DNA of 64,000 bases. It comes from BOG-908 sp963848205. GTDB taxonomy: Bacteria > Pseudomonadota > Alphaproteobacteria > Acetobacterales > Acetobacteraceae. Positions 24,576 to 31,708 of this stretch are shown piece after piece. Both the position numbers and the translations under genes were made by a program. The notes beneath the pieces are model-generated. The model was not told where the DNA came from, ran no database searches, and worked only from the letters and a program-made list of their open reading frames with translations. Location of the stretch: the NCBI GenBank assembly GCA_963848205.1, contig CAWKCV010000001.1:186001-250000 (forward strand), in the 5' to 3' direction. Each line of letters starts with the position of its first letter. Position 1 is the first letter of the stretch.

Positions 24576-27029
24576 TCACGAAAGGCTCTTGGACTCCGCC
24601 ATTTCCCTGCGTTCGCCTGCCGGATGAAGCACCGGCGGCGGGTCGTGCCGCTCGTCGAACCGTACCCAATCGAGCTCGCCATTATAGCGCCAGGCCAGGC
24701 GGCCGCCGTCGTCGATGGCCAGAAGATGCAGCCAACGATTGTCGAACAGGGCGCGCACGCCGGCATGGCGGCGCAATATGTCGGTCATCGCCTCGACCGG
24801 GGCTTCGATGCACACGGAAAGCCGCAACGGCTCGTGTGCATAGGCCTGCCCATCGTGAACCGACTGCCAGGGCAGCCCGGGCCGAAGCATGCCGCCATTG
24901 CCTTCAATGACGCCAATCCCGCCCGTCACGTTGTGCAGCAGCTTGTTGCCTCCGCCGAAAACCGTGGGTGCCACCGTTGACCCGTAATATTGCAGACTGA
25001 TCCAGCTTGCGACTACGACAGGCGCCGTCATGATCAATTCGAGCACACCGAAACCCTTGTCGTCCTGCCAGGTGTAGTCGTGGAGAAAAGCCCGCCCGGC
25101 GAGATTTTTGGCGGCCGTTCGATGGCGCGGCGCCGCGATGAAGGTGTTGCATCCCGCCAACGCCCATTCCGGCCGCACCTCGGCCCAATCGCGGCTTCGG
25201 CGCACGATACTGGCCTTTCCAGCGGCCCGGGGCAGGCGCAGGGCGCGCTCGCCGCGCGTTACCTGGGCGGCGGTCTCGAGCCAGTTTTTCACCTGCACCA
25301 GATCGTCCTTGTGCAGCGCCGAGGGATGATCGGACGCATAAAGTGTCATTGCGTCCGTCGTCGTGTCGTGCAGTGCGCCGACAAACAGCGTGTCGGACGG
25401 AATATCGATTCCGTTCAGCGCCACGCCGGCCCGCACCTCCGGGTCGTTCAGCAGGCCAGCGAGAATGCGTGCATTCACTTCGCCGGAATAACCGCCGCAT
25501 GCACCGCAATGCAGCGCGCTGGCATGCGGGTTGTTCGTGACGTTCGCACCATGGCCGGCCAGCAGGACCACTCTGGCGAACTGACGCGTCATCGACATGC
25601 CGCGCAAAATGGTTTCGGCCGTCTTCACGCGCGCCGCGAGATCGAGTGGCGGATCGATGCGTGGCGCGGGGTCGTTCGGCGCGGGTTCGGCATGCAGGCC
25701 AAGCCCGTCACGCACCAGCTTGACAGCATAAAGCGGGCCGCTCGCCTCCACGAAGGCAAAGCAGGAAACCGCCGCGAGTTTGAACCTGCCCCAGGCCCGC
25801 TTGGCCCGGGCCTTGTAACGCGATGCCTCGGCGTAGGCGGCGTCGTCCGGCCCGCCGGAGCAGGTCATCACAGTGGGGTTGAGCAGAACCGGCAGGCGCA
25901 GTTCGACCACATCGGACGCGAAGCGCCGGTGCGACGCGAATATGCCGAAAAACCCGGCGAAACCGATGGTCTGAATGTCTGGATGTATCGCTTCCAGTGC
26001 GCGCCGGAAGACTTCGGATCGCACGTCGATGCAGAAAGCTGCCTGCAGCACAGGCCGGGCGCCGGTCGCTTGCGCCGGCGGGAGCGCCAGCATCTTCGCC
26101 AGACCGCGCTGTCCGGCGCGTTCGGCTGCCTCCAGCAAAATCACATCGACAATCTGGTCACGATCCGCGCCGACCGGCCTGGCATGCCCGGCGCGCGCGT
26201 CTGACCACAGCGGTTCTATCTGTTCCCGGTAGCGCAGGAACAGCGCTTCCTCCCATACCAGACGAATTGCGAGCAATCCGGTGATCGTGTCGTCCGAACC
26301 ACCCGCCAATTCGGCCTGCCAGCGAAGATAGCGGGAATATTGTGCAAAGCCGCCGAGCGACAGAAGAAGCTGGTGGAAATAGGTCTCTGCCGACTGTTCG
26401 TCCAATCCAAGGCGCCCGCCGATGCTGGAGATCGCGTCGAGGTTCACGCGGGGGGCGTTGGCGACATGGCGGGCGAAACCCCGCAGCCCGATGATCTCCG
26501 GTGTCAGATCGTGGGTGGCAATGGCCCGCCAGGCGGAATACGCGCTGCGTCCCCGCGGCGCCGCCCAGGAAGCCTGGCCCTCGTCGAAATAGCCGGCAGC
26601 CCACGCACCCAGACGCTCCGCGATGACGGCCGGCCAGTCGATACCGGATAGTTTGGCCGCGAGGTCGGCCACCGTCGGGAGTGCCACGATCGGCGGCGAG
26701 GGTTTCCTTGCTTCTGCCAACAGTCCGGCCATGTCAGCCGGCCGCAACCGCGCGGGTGCGTCGGCCAATGACGCGGCCAGATCGTCGGCACTGATCGCGC
26801 CGGAATCGATACGCTCCATGAACCAGGCGCGCGGCATGGTGACCGGTATTCCCGCAACCCGCGCCAGGCGCGCTCCCGCCTGCGCCAGTGACTCGCCCGC
26901 CTGGCCCAGGAATGGATTGACGGCCACGCTGGACGTGAGCGGCCAGAGCGGCGGAATGGCGGCGATGGCGGCGTCCGTCGCACGTTCCATGGCGGTGCGA
27001 TCTGGCAAAGTCGTTTCAAGCGCCGCCAT
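24576..27029 (-). CDS. dabA: DabA, catalytic subunit of the DAB inorganic-carbon pump
   Basis: Cytoplasmic zinc protein (DUF2309) that, with DabB, couples ion flow to one-way CO2 hydration and so accumulates bicarbonate. The 817-aa protein carries the beta-carbonic-anhydrase-like ligands Cys333 and Asp335 in AAFCIDVRSE, and His493 and Cys508 in GHGANVTNNP and ALHCGACGG, matching the Halothiobacillus DabA active site. I choose ATG 27029, which has AAGGG eight bases upstream; a TTG at 27056 overlapping the dabB stop is the alternative. It is the last gene of the carbon-concentrating island. Confidence 0.93.
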   Translation of the reverse strand: MAALETTLPDRTAMERATDAAIAAIPPLWPLTSSVAVNPFLGQAGESLAQAGARLARVAGIPVTMPRAWFMERIDSGAISADDLAASLADAPARLRPADMAGLLAEARKPSPPIVALPTVADLAAKLSGIDWPAVIAERLGAWAAGYFDEGQASWAAPRGRSAYSAWRAIATHDLTPEIIGLRGFARHVANAPRVNLDAISSIGGRLGLDEQSAETYFHQLLLSLGGFAQYSRYLRWQAELAGGSDDTITGLLAIRLVWEEALFLRYREQIEPLWSDARAGHARPVGADRDQIVDVILLEAAERAGQRGLAKMLALPPAQATGARPVLQAAFCIDVRSEVFRRALEAIHPDIQTIGFAGFFGIFASHRRFASDVVELRLPVLLNPTVMTCSGGPDDAAYAEASRYKARAKRAWGRFKLAAVSCFAFVEASGPLYAVKLVRDGLGLHAEPAPNDPAPRIDPPLDLAARVKTAETILRGMSMTRQFARVVLLAGHGANVTNNPHASALHCGACGGYSGEVNARILAGLLNDPEVRAGVALNGIDIPSDTLFVGALHDTTTDAMTLYASDHPSALHKDDLVQVKNWLETAAQVTRGERALRLPRAAGKASIVRRSRDWAEVRPEWALAGCNTFIAAPRHRTAAKNLAGRAFLHDYTWQDDKGFGVLELIMTAPVVVASWISLQYYGSTVAPTVFGGGNKLLHNVTGGIGVIEGNGGMLRPGLPWQSVHDGQAYAHEPLRLSVCIEAPVEAMTDILRRHAGVRALFDNRWLHLLAIDDGGRLAWRYNGELDWVRFDERHDPPPVLHPAGERREMAESKSLS

Positions 27030-27052
27030 GTTCGCCACCCTTGAGAGATCGT

Positions 27053-28612
27053 TCAAGCGGATTTCGCAACCGACCAGCCGCCGGAAGCGCGATCAAAAAT
27101 CGCATTCACGTAGAGCCCGTTCGAGAGATGCACGCGCAAGCCAGCCGCGGCCGGGTGATACGCCCAGAGCGGAAACATCGCCTGCACGACGCCCATCGCA
27201 CCGAAACTGATGACCGCCAGGCCGATGACGGCCCATTCCAGCGGCCCCGGAACGGGAGCCGGGGGCAGTATATCGGCAGTCAGCATCACCGCAGTCGCCT
27301 GCAGCCCGAAATAGCTCGCTGACGCCAGCACCGCCAGGATTGCGATACGCCGCGTCAGCGCTGCCGGCGCCCCGTCTGCAAGCGCCTGAGCGATCAGGTA
27401 GGCCACGCCGAACACGAGGATCGCACCAAGTGCGATTGCCTGCGGCGATTTATGCGCGAACCCGAACGCAAATCCGATGATCGCGTAAATGCACAGGGCA
27501 ACACCGAAAGCCTGCCCGACGGATGCGGCATCCGGGATGGCGGCCACGCCCGGGCGGCGCATCGAGGCCACGTATTCCACGGCACTTCCGGAAATCAGGA
27601 ACGAATGCGCCTTGTACAACGAGTGCGCGACGATATGCAGCAGCGCCAGCGGGAAGAGTCCGAGACCGCATTCCAGCATCATGAAGCCCATCTGCCCCAC
27701 GGTGGACCAGGCCAACGACGTCTTCACCGATGGCTGCGTCAGCATCACCAGACCGCCGAAAGCCGCCGTGAAGCCGCCCACCACCGCCAGGCCGGATAAG
27801 ACGCCCGGCGCCTGCACCATCACATCGGCGAACCGGATGACGAGAAATCCGCCGGCGTTGATGACGCCGGCATGCAGCGTCGCCGATACCGGTGTGGGTG
27901 CCTCCATCACTTCGATCAGCCAGCCATGGGTCGGGAATTGCGCCGATTTGAGCGCTCCCGCCAAGGCGATCATCGAAGCCGCGGCAATGACGAGATGACC
28001 ATCCCCGGCAACGCGCAACTCCGCCAGGATCGTTGCAATGTCCGTGGTGCCGTAAACCCGGACCAGCAAAAGCACGGCCACGAACAGCGCAGCATCGCCG
28101 AGGCGAGAGGCGATGAACTTCTTTTTGGCTGCCCGCTGTGCCTCCACGCGGTCGGGGTAGAACAGCAGCAGCCGTTGCAGGAACACGCTGGTGCCCACCC
28201 AAGCCACCAAGAGCTGCGAAAGATTGCCTGCAGTTACCAGCAACATTACCGTCGCCAATGTCATGCAAAGCCATCCGGTGAAGCTGCCCTGACGTGGCTC
28301 GCCATCCAGATACGTCGCCGAATACCGGATCACGATCCAGCCGATGAACGATACGAGCAGCAGCATCGTGGCGCTCACGATATCGAGACGGATGGAACAG
28401 CCCAGCCCGACGATGCCGACCAGCGGGCTGGTCTGCGCTCCGTGTTTCACCAGAAGATATAACGAGAGCAGAGCGACCACGAACGCGATCAGCGCCGCGA
28501 CTTCCGCGAAACGCGGCAACTTGCCAGGACGCAGGCCGGGATTTCGAAAGCCGAACGCGGCGCAAACCAGCAGCGCGAGCGGAGCGACGAACGGCACGAA
28601 TGCGGTTTGCAT
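27053..28612 (-). CDS. dabB: DabB, membrane subunit of the DAB inorganic-carbon pump
   Basis: NuoL/MrpA-like ion-translocating membrane protein, 519 aa with about 13-14 hydrophobic segments. The antiporter-type signature ALKSAQFPTHGWLIEVMEAP, with the functional lysine, and SATLHAGVINAGGF are clear, and LLHIVAHSLYKAHSFLISG provides the second conserved histidine/lysine helix. A strong GGGAGGGA precedes ATG 28612. It is not part of a nuo operon; its direct partner dabA follows, and the carboxysome genes lie upstream on the same strand, so inorganic-carbon uptake is the most likely function. Confidence 0.93.
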   Translation of the reverse strand: MQTAFVPFVAPLALLVCAAFGFRNPGLRPGKLPRFAEVAALIAFVVALLSLYLLVKHGAQTSPLVGIVGLGCSIRLDIVSATMLLLVSFIGWIVIRYSATYLDGEPRQGSFTGWLCMTLATVMLLVTAGNLSQLLVAWVGTSVFLQRLLLFYPDRVEAQRAAKKKFIASRLGDAALFVAVLLLVRVYGTTDIATILAELRVAGDGHLVIAAASMIALAGALKSAQFPTHGWLIEVMEAPTPVSATLHAGVINAGGFLVIRFADVMVQAPGVLSGLAVVGGFTAAFGGLVMLTQPSVKTSLAWSTVGQMGFMMLECGLGLFPLALLHIVAHSLYKAHSFLISGSAVEYVASMRRPGVAAIPDAASVGQAFGVALCIYAIIGFAFGFAHKSPQAIALGAILVFGVAYLIAQALADGAPAALTRRIAILAVLASASYFGLQATAVMLTADILPPAPVPGPLEWAVIGLAVISFGAMGVVQAMFPLWAYHPAAAGLRVHLSNGLYVNAIFDRASGGWSVAKSA

Positions 28613-28761
28613 GTATGTTCCCTCCCTGCACGAGGATTATCGTTTTGTGAGACGCCTTCCGTGGGCACTGATGACCCTGAAACGCGAAACGGATGATGCA
28701 GCCAAGTGCTCTAGGCGTATCCGACAAGAAACAGAAATTATGTGTGCTACGGTTGAAGCCC

Positions 28762-29745
28762 TCAATTTGCCATCATGTGAGGCGCGCGGGCATGGCGATT
28801 GCCGGCTTGCCCGCCAGCGATGCCGACGACGACACCAGCCGCCCCCGCTTGTTTGGCTGCCGGAAGATCTGCCAGCGACACGCCGCCCTCGGCGAAGACA
28901 GCAATCGGGCAGGCGGCCGCAAACCGGCGCACGCCCTCCCATCCCAGAGGCCTCCGCTCCGATGCTTCGGGGCCAGCCAAAACCGGCGAGAGAACGATGA
29001 AATCCGCGCCCATGGAAACTGCACGCGACATGTCGGGCTCGTCGTGGCAGGTCGCGGCCCAGACACGGGAAGATGGGCGCGTTGCAAGGCGATGCAGTTC
29101 CCGGCTGCAGGAATGCACACCTGCCAGTCCGGCCCGGCTCGAATCCATGGCGGAGCCGGTGAGGATGGTGGCTTGCGGAAACGCGTCCGCCAGCAAGGCC
29201 ACACGTGCCAGTAACGCCGAGCGTTGTCCCGGTGCGAGCGAGGGCAGGCGAACGGAGATCAACCGCGCACCGCCGGACAATTCCTCGTGCAACCGGCGCA
29301 GGAAGTCCTCGGAACTGCCATGCGCGGGCAGCTCGGCCATGAGACAGACCGGCGGCATCGCGAGCGAGAACAATGCACGGTCATTGCTTGACAGTATCGG
29401 TCCGACATGGGGCGCACCCGGGTCCGCCCACGCCAGACGCTGCCCTTCGCGTCCAAGAGCCGTGCCTTCCCACCTTCGTGCGCGAAAGAAATGCAGCCGC
29501 AAGCGTCTGGTGGGGAATTGATGCTCGTAAGTCATCCAGCTTTCGAGGGAGACCGGATTGAGCCCGGTTTCTTCGCGAAGCTCCCTTGCTGCGGCCTGCG
29601 CCGCAGTCTCCCCCGGATCAACCTTGCCGCCGGGCAGCTCCCAGAAGCCGGCAGCGACCTGGCGCGCCGTCCGTTCGGCCAGCAACACGCGCCCGTCCGG
29701 CGATTGCACGACACAGACCGCCACATCGAGCACTTGCCCGCGCAT
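28762..29745 (-). CDS. Nudix hydrolase fused to a ThiE/TenI-like TIM-barrel domain
   Basis: A 327-aa two-domain protein. Residues 1-128 are a MutT-type Nudix domain with a complete Nudix box (GKVDPGETAAQ, then RELREETGL, residues 40-62). Residues 130-327 resemble thiamine-phosphate synthase/TenI: GARLISVRL, TILTG, CHDEPDMSRAVSMGADFIVL, SPVL, GWEGVRRFA and PIAVFAEGGV. Similar fusions are known mainly in gamma- and betaproteobacteria, where the usual role proposed is 8-oxo-dGTP clean-up. Here the gene stands inside the carbon-fixation island, ten bases before the McdB-like gene's stop, so a role in carboxysome or RuBisCO metabolite repair is possible but unproven. Confidence 0.85.
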   Translation of the reverse strand: MRGQVLDVAVCVVQSPDGRVLLAERTARQVAAGFWELPGGKVDPGETAAQAAARELREETGLNPVSLESWMTYEHQFPTRRLRLHFFRARRWEGTALGREGQRLAWADPGAPHVGPILSSNDRALFSLAMPPVCLMAELPAHGSSEDFLRRLHEELSGGARLISVRLPSLAPGQRSALLARVALLADAFPQATILTGSAMDSSRAGLAGVHSCSRELHRLATRPSSRVWAATCHDEPDMSRAVSMGADFIVLSPVLAGPEASERRPLGWEGVRRFAAACPIAVFAEGGVSLADLPAAKQAGAAGVVVGIAGGQAGNRHARAPHMMAN

Positions 29746-29755
29746 GGAGGCCGAC

Positions 29756-29959
29756 CTAATCGGGCCAGACGCGCGGAGGGTGCAATCTCCGGTGAGCCGC
29801 TTCCTCGTGATCGGATGACGCCTTGTCGTCCGAAATCTCCTTCGACTCGGCTGGCGCTTGGGCCGCCGGCCGGGCCGGCGGGGCCTTGTCTACAACCTGC
29901 AAGCTGGGAGGATCAGTCTCCTGCCCCGCCGCCTGCGGGGTCTTCTGCGGCCGCGCCAT
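29756..29959 (-). CDS. Small disordered protein ending in ...VWPD, McdB-like candidate
   Basis: 67-aa hydrophilic protein, rich in proline, alanine, glutamate and lysine, with no predicted fold or membrane segment. It starts with an ATG that overlaps the acRAF stop (TGATG), so it is co-translated with the cso operon. The C-terminus reads HPPRVWPD, with a tryptophan third from the end. Carboxysome-positioning McdB proteins are poorly conserved, largely disordered, and share a tryptophan within the last few residues; in proteobacterial cso loci mcdAB commonly lie after acRAF, the position seen here. No McdA-type ATPase gene accompanies it. Assignment rests on position, disorder and the terminal tryptophan only. 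Confidence 0.6.
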   Translation of the reverse strand: MARPQKTPQAAGQETDPPSLQVVDKAPPARPAAQAPAESKEISDDKASSDHEEAAHRRLHPPRVWPD

Positions 29960-30234
29960 CAAGGTAGCCCCGCCACGGCCAAGCTGGCAGCGCGCGTCGC
30001 GAACTCTATCTGCGGGTGGGAGGGCATCTCGCCATTCTGCCCGTGGATCGTGACATTGACATGGGTTTTGCCGAAGCCCAGGTCCGGGAAAATTCCCGTC
30101 TCTTCCGACAGCAACATCAACCCATCGAGAAACTCGCGCGTGCGCGCGTAGCTCTCGAATTCATAACGGCAGAACAGAGACGGAGGATGTGGAACCGGCT
30201 TCCATCCTGTTGGCAGCGGCATCGTGTCGGACAT
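29959..30234 (-). CDS. Alpha-carboxysome RuBisCO assembly factor acRAF (PCD-like)
   Basis: 91-aa pterin-carbinolamine-dehydratase-like protein. It keeps the fold pattern GWKPV then LFCRYEFESYARTREFLDGL, FPDLGFGKTHVNVTIHG and PQIEFATRAASLA. Members in cso operons act as RuBisCO assembly chaperones rather than as pterin enzymes, and the place directly after the csoS1 genes supports that role. The start is ATG 30234, 57 bases after the csoS1 stop with a GC-rich hairpin between. It overlaps the next small gene. Confidence 0.88.
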   Translation of the reverse strand: MSDTMPLPTGWKPVPHPPSLFCRYEFESYARTREFLDGLMLLSEETGIFPDLGFGKTHVNVTIHGQNGEMPSHPQIEFATRAASLAVAGLP

Positions 30235-30256
30235 GACCTGAATTCCTCATCCCATC

Positions 30257-30273
30257 CCCCGCGCGCCGCGGGG
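30257..30273 (-). promoter_or_regulatory. GC hairpin between csoS1 and acRAF
   Basis: CCCCGCG and CGCGGGG form a perfect seven-base stem with a three-base loop, with no T-tract behind it on the minus strand. This looks more like an mRNA 3'-end stabiliser or processing block than a terminator, and could help keep csoS1 message above that of acRAF and later genes. Confidence 0.5.
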
Positions 30274-30291
30274 TTCTGTGTCGTTTATTGT

Positions 30292-30621
30292 TTATTGTGC
30301 GGCCACTTCGGAGGGCAGCATGTCGCCGTCGATATAGCGGGGCAGGATCTGCTCCACTTCCTGGTGCGGACGCGCAATGATGTGCGCGGCGGCAAGGCCG
30401 TCGCCAACGCGCTCGCACGCGTCGGCTCCGGCGCGCACGGCCGCGTTGACCGCGCCGGTCTCGCCGCGGACGAGCACGGTGACATAGCCGCCGCCCACGA
30501 ACTGGCGGCCGACCAGGCGCACCTCAGAAGCCTTGGTCATCGCATCGGCCGCCTCGATGGCGGGAACCAGGCCGCGGGTCTCGATCATGCCCAGCGCGAT
30601 TCCGAAACGTTCACTTGCCAT
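30292..30621 (-). CDS. csoS1: Carboxysome shell hexamer CsoS1 (second copy)
   Basis: BMC-H shell protein, 109 aa, that tiles the facets of the alpha-carboxysome. The single BMC domain contains GIALGMIETRGLVPAIEAAD, the pore-flanking segment RQFVGGGYVTVLVRGETGAV and the edge motif HIIARPHQEVE. It is nearly identical to the other copy up to the point where the C-termini diverge (QILPRYIDGDMLPSEVAAQ). It is preceded by two hairpins after the first copy's stop and followed by a GC hairpin. No tandem-domain CsoS1D is present. Confidence 0.96.
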   Translation of the reverse strand: MASERFGIALGMIETRGLVPAIEAADAMTKASEVRLVGRQFVGGGYVTVLVRGETGAVNAAVRAGADACERVGDGLAAAHIIARPHQEVEQILPRYIDGDMLPSEVAAQ

Positions 30622-30656
30622 TTGTTTTGTCCAATTCTGGTCTAAGCGGTTTTGAG

Positions 30657-30713
30657 AAAAGTCAGCCCTCGAACAGAGGACTTTTTCACCTGCCTGTCGG
30701 TCAGGCCGAGGTG
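30657..30713 (-). promoter_or_regulatory. Two hairpins at the 3' end of the first csoS1 copy
   Basis: Hairpin one (30687-30713) pairs CACCT with AGGTG and GCCTG with CAGGC around a five-base loop, and includes the stop codon. Hairpin two (30657-30685) pairs AAAAGTC with GACTTTT around an inner CCTC/GAGG, and on the minus strand ends in TTTT. Together they resemble an attenuator or processing site that would set different levels for the two shell genes. Confidence 0.5.
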
Positions 30714-31045
30714 ATGCGGGCGTTGGTCGGAGAACTCTCCATCAACCGGGTCTGCTCGGGGACGGGAAGTATCCGTTCGACTTCCTGATGCGGACGCGCA
30801 ATGATGTGCGCCGCGGCAAGTCCGTCGCCAACCCGCTCGCACGCGTCCGCGCCTGCACGCACCGCCGCGTTCACCGCGCCCGTCTCGCCGCGCACCAGAA
30901 TGGTGACGTATCCGCCGCCCACGAACTGACGCCCGATCAGCCGCACTTCGGAAGCCTTTGTCATTGCGTCAGCCGCTTCGATCGCGGGCACCAGGCCGCG
31001 TGTCTCGATCATGCCCAGCGCGATGCCCATTTTTTCGTTTGCCAC
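30701..31045 (-). CDS. csoS1: Carboxysome shell hexamer CsoS1 (first copy)
   Basis: BMC-H shell protein, 114 aa, beginning with GTG at 31045 after an AGGAG-containing ribosome-binding site. The BMC core matches the second copy almost throughout (GLVPAIEAADAMTKASEVRL, GGGYVTILVRGETGAVNAA, HIIARPHQEVERILP). The C-terminal tail (EQTRLMESSPTNARITSA) is different and longer. Two hairpins lie at its 3' end. Recent duplication or gene conversion would explain the shared core. Confidence 0.96.
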   Translation of the reverse strand: MANEKMGIALGMIETRGLVPAIEAADAMTKASEVRLIGRQFVGGGYVTILVRGETGAVNAAVRAGADACERVGDGLAAAHIIARPHQEVERILPVPEQTRLMESSPTNARITSA

Positions 31046-31106
31046 TTTTATGCCTCTCCTAGTTCAATATTGCCTCACCGGACCCAGCCGGGCGCTTGAT
31101 GACTGT

Positions 31107-31367
31107 TCAGTTGCGCCAAAGCTCCTCGTCCCAGTGATCGATGATCCCGCCGATGGTCAGATCGGTGGTGATGTTCGGGTTTCCCGCGGCCGTGCGTGCC
31201 GCCGAGTAGCCGATGGTGATGACGAAGTCCCCGGGCTTTGTGCCAATCGGGTCCACGCAAACATCGTAATTGCCGCGCATGTCTTCGACCACGCGCAAAG
31301 GCTTGGCTGCGAGCCAGACATTGCGTTTCGTGGTGACGAGATCGCAGACGACGCGACTAATCTGCAT
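31107..31367 (-). CDS. csoS4B: Carboxysome vertex pentamer CsoS4B
   Basis: 86-aa EutN/CcmL-type pentamer that closes shell vertices. The barrel motifs are MQISRVVCDLVTTKRNVWL, VCVDPIGTKPGDFVITIGYSAAR and LTIGGIIDHWDE near the end. It starts at ATG 31367 with GGAG upstream, 11 bases inside the end of csoS4A. Naming A or B follows gene order. Confidence 0.93.
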   Translation of the reverse strand: MQISRVVCDLVTTKRNVWLAAKPLRVVEDMRGNYDVCVDPIGTKPGDFVITIGYSAARTAAGNPNITTDLTIGGIIDHWDEELWRN

Positions 31368-31653
31368 TTTCTGTCTCCAGCGAACGACCACTGGCGCGAC
31401 CGACCTGATCGTCCCAGTAATCGATGATCCCGACGATGGTGAGATCGCTGGGGTAATCCTTCGATCCTGCCGCATCGCGCGCGGCCGAACTGCCGACCGC
31501 GATCACCCAATCGCCCGGCTTGCAGCCGATTGGATCGACAGCCACCTGCTTGCCGCTGGCGCCACGCTCTTTCACGATCAGCAACCTGCGGTTCTGCAAC
31601 CCCGCAATGCGTGCGGTTGCCACCAGCGTGCCCTCCACCTGGCAGATCTTCAT
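31357..31653 (-). CDS. csoS4A: Carboxysome vertex pentamer CsoS4A
   Basis: 98-aa EutN/CcmL-type pentamer: MKICQVEGTLVATARIAGLQ, VAVDPIGCKPGDWVIAVGSSAAR and LTIVGIIDYWDD. A GGAGG ribosome-binding site precedes ATG 31653, 55 bases behind csoSCA. The in-frame extension upstream reads through the csoSCA end and is not coding. The C-terminus overlaps csoS4B by 11 bases, suggesting coupled synthesis of the two vertex proteins. Confidence 0.93.
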   Translation of the reverse strand: MKICQVEGTLVATARIAGLQNRRLLIVKERGASGKQVAVDPIGCKPGDWVIAVGSSAARDAAGSKDYPSDLTIVGIIDYWDDQVGRASGRSLETENAD

Positions 31654-31708
31654 CCGTGCACCTCCATCGTGCGTGTCTCTTGCAGCGGGCGTTCCACCCG
31701 ACCGATCG

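Noticed and set aside
29959..30234. Annotation of acRAF as a pterin-4a-carbinolamine dehydratase
   Set aside because: The fold is the same, but it is inside a cso operon after csoS1, where members act as RuBisCO assembly factors, and no pterin-dependent hydroxylase is nearby.
30292..31045. One of the csoS1 copies as a duplication artefact of assembly
   Set aside because: The copies share the BMC core but have different starts, C-terminal tails and flanks, so they are two real genes.
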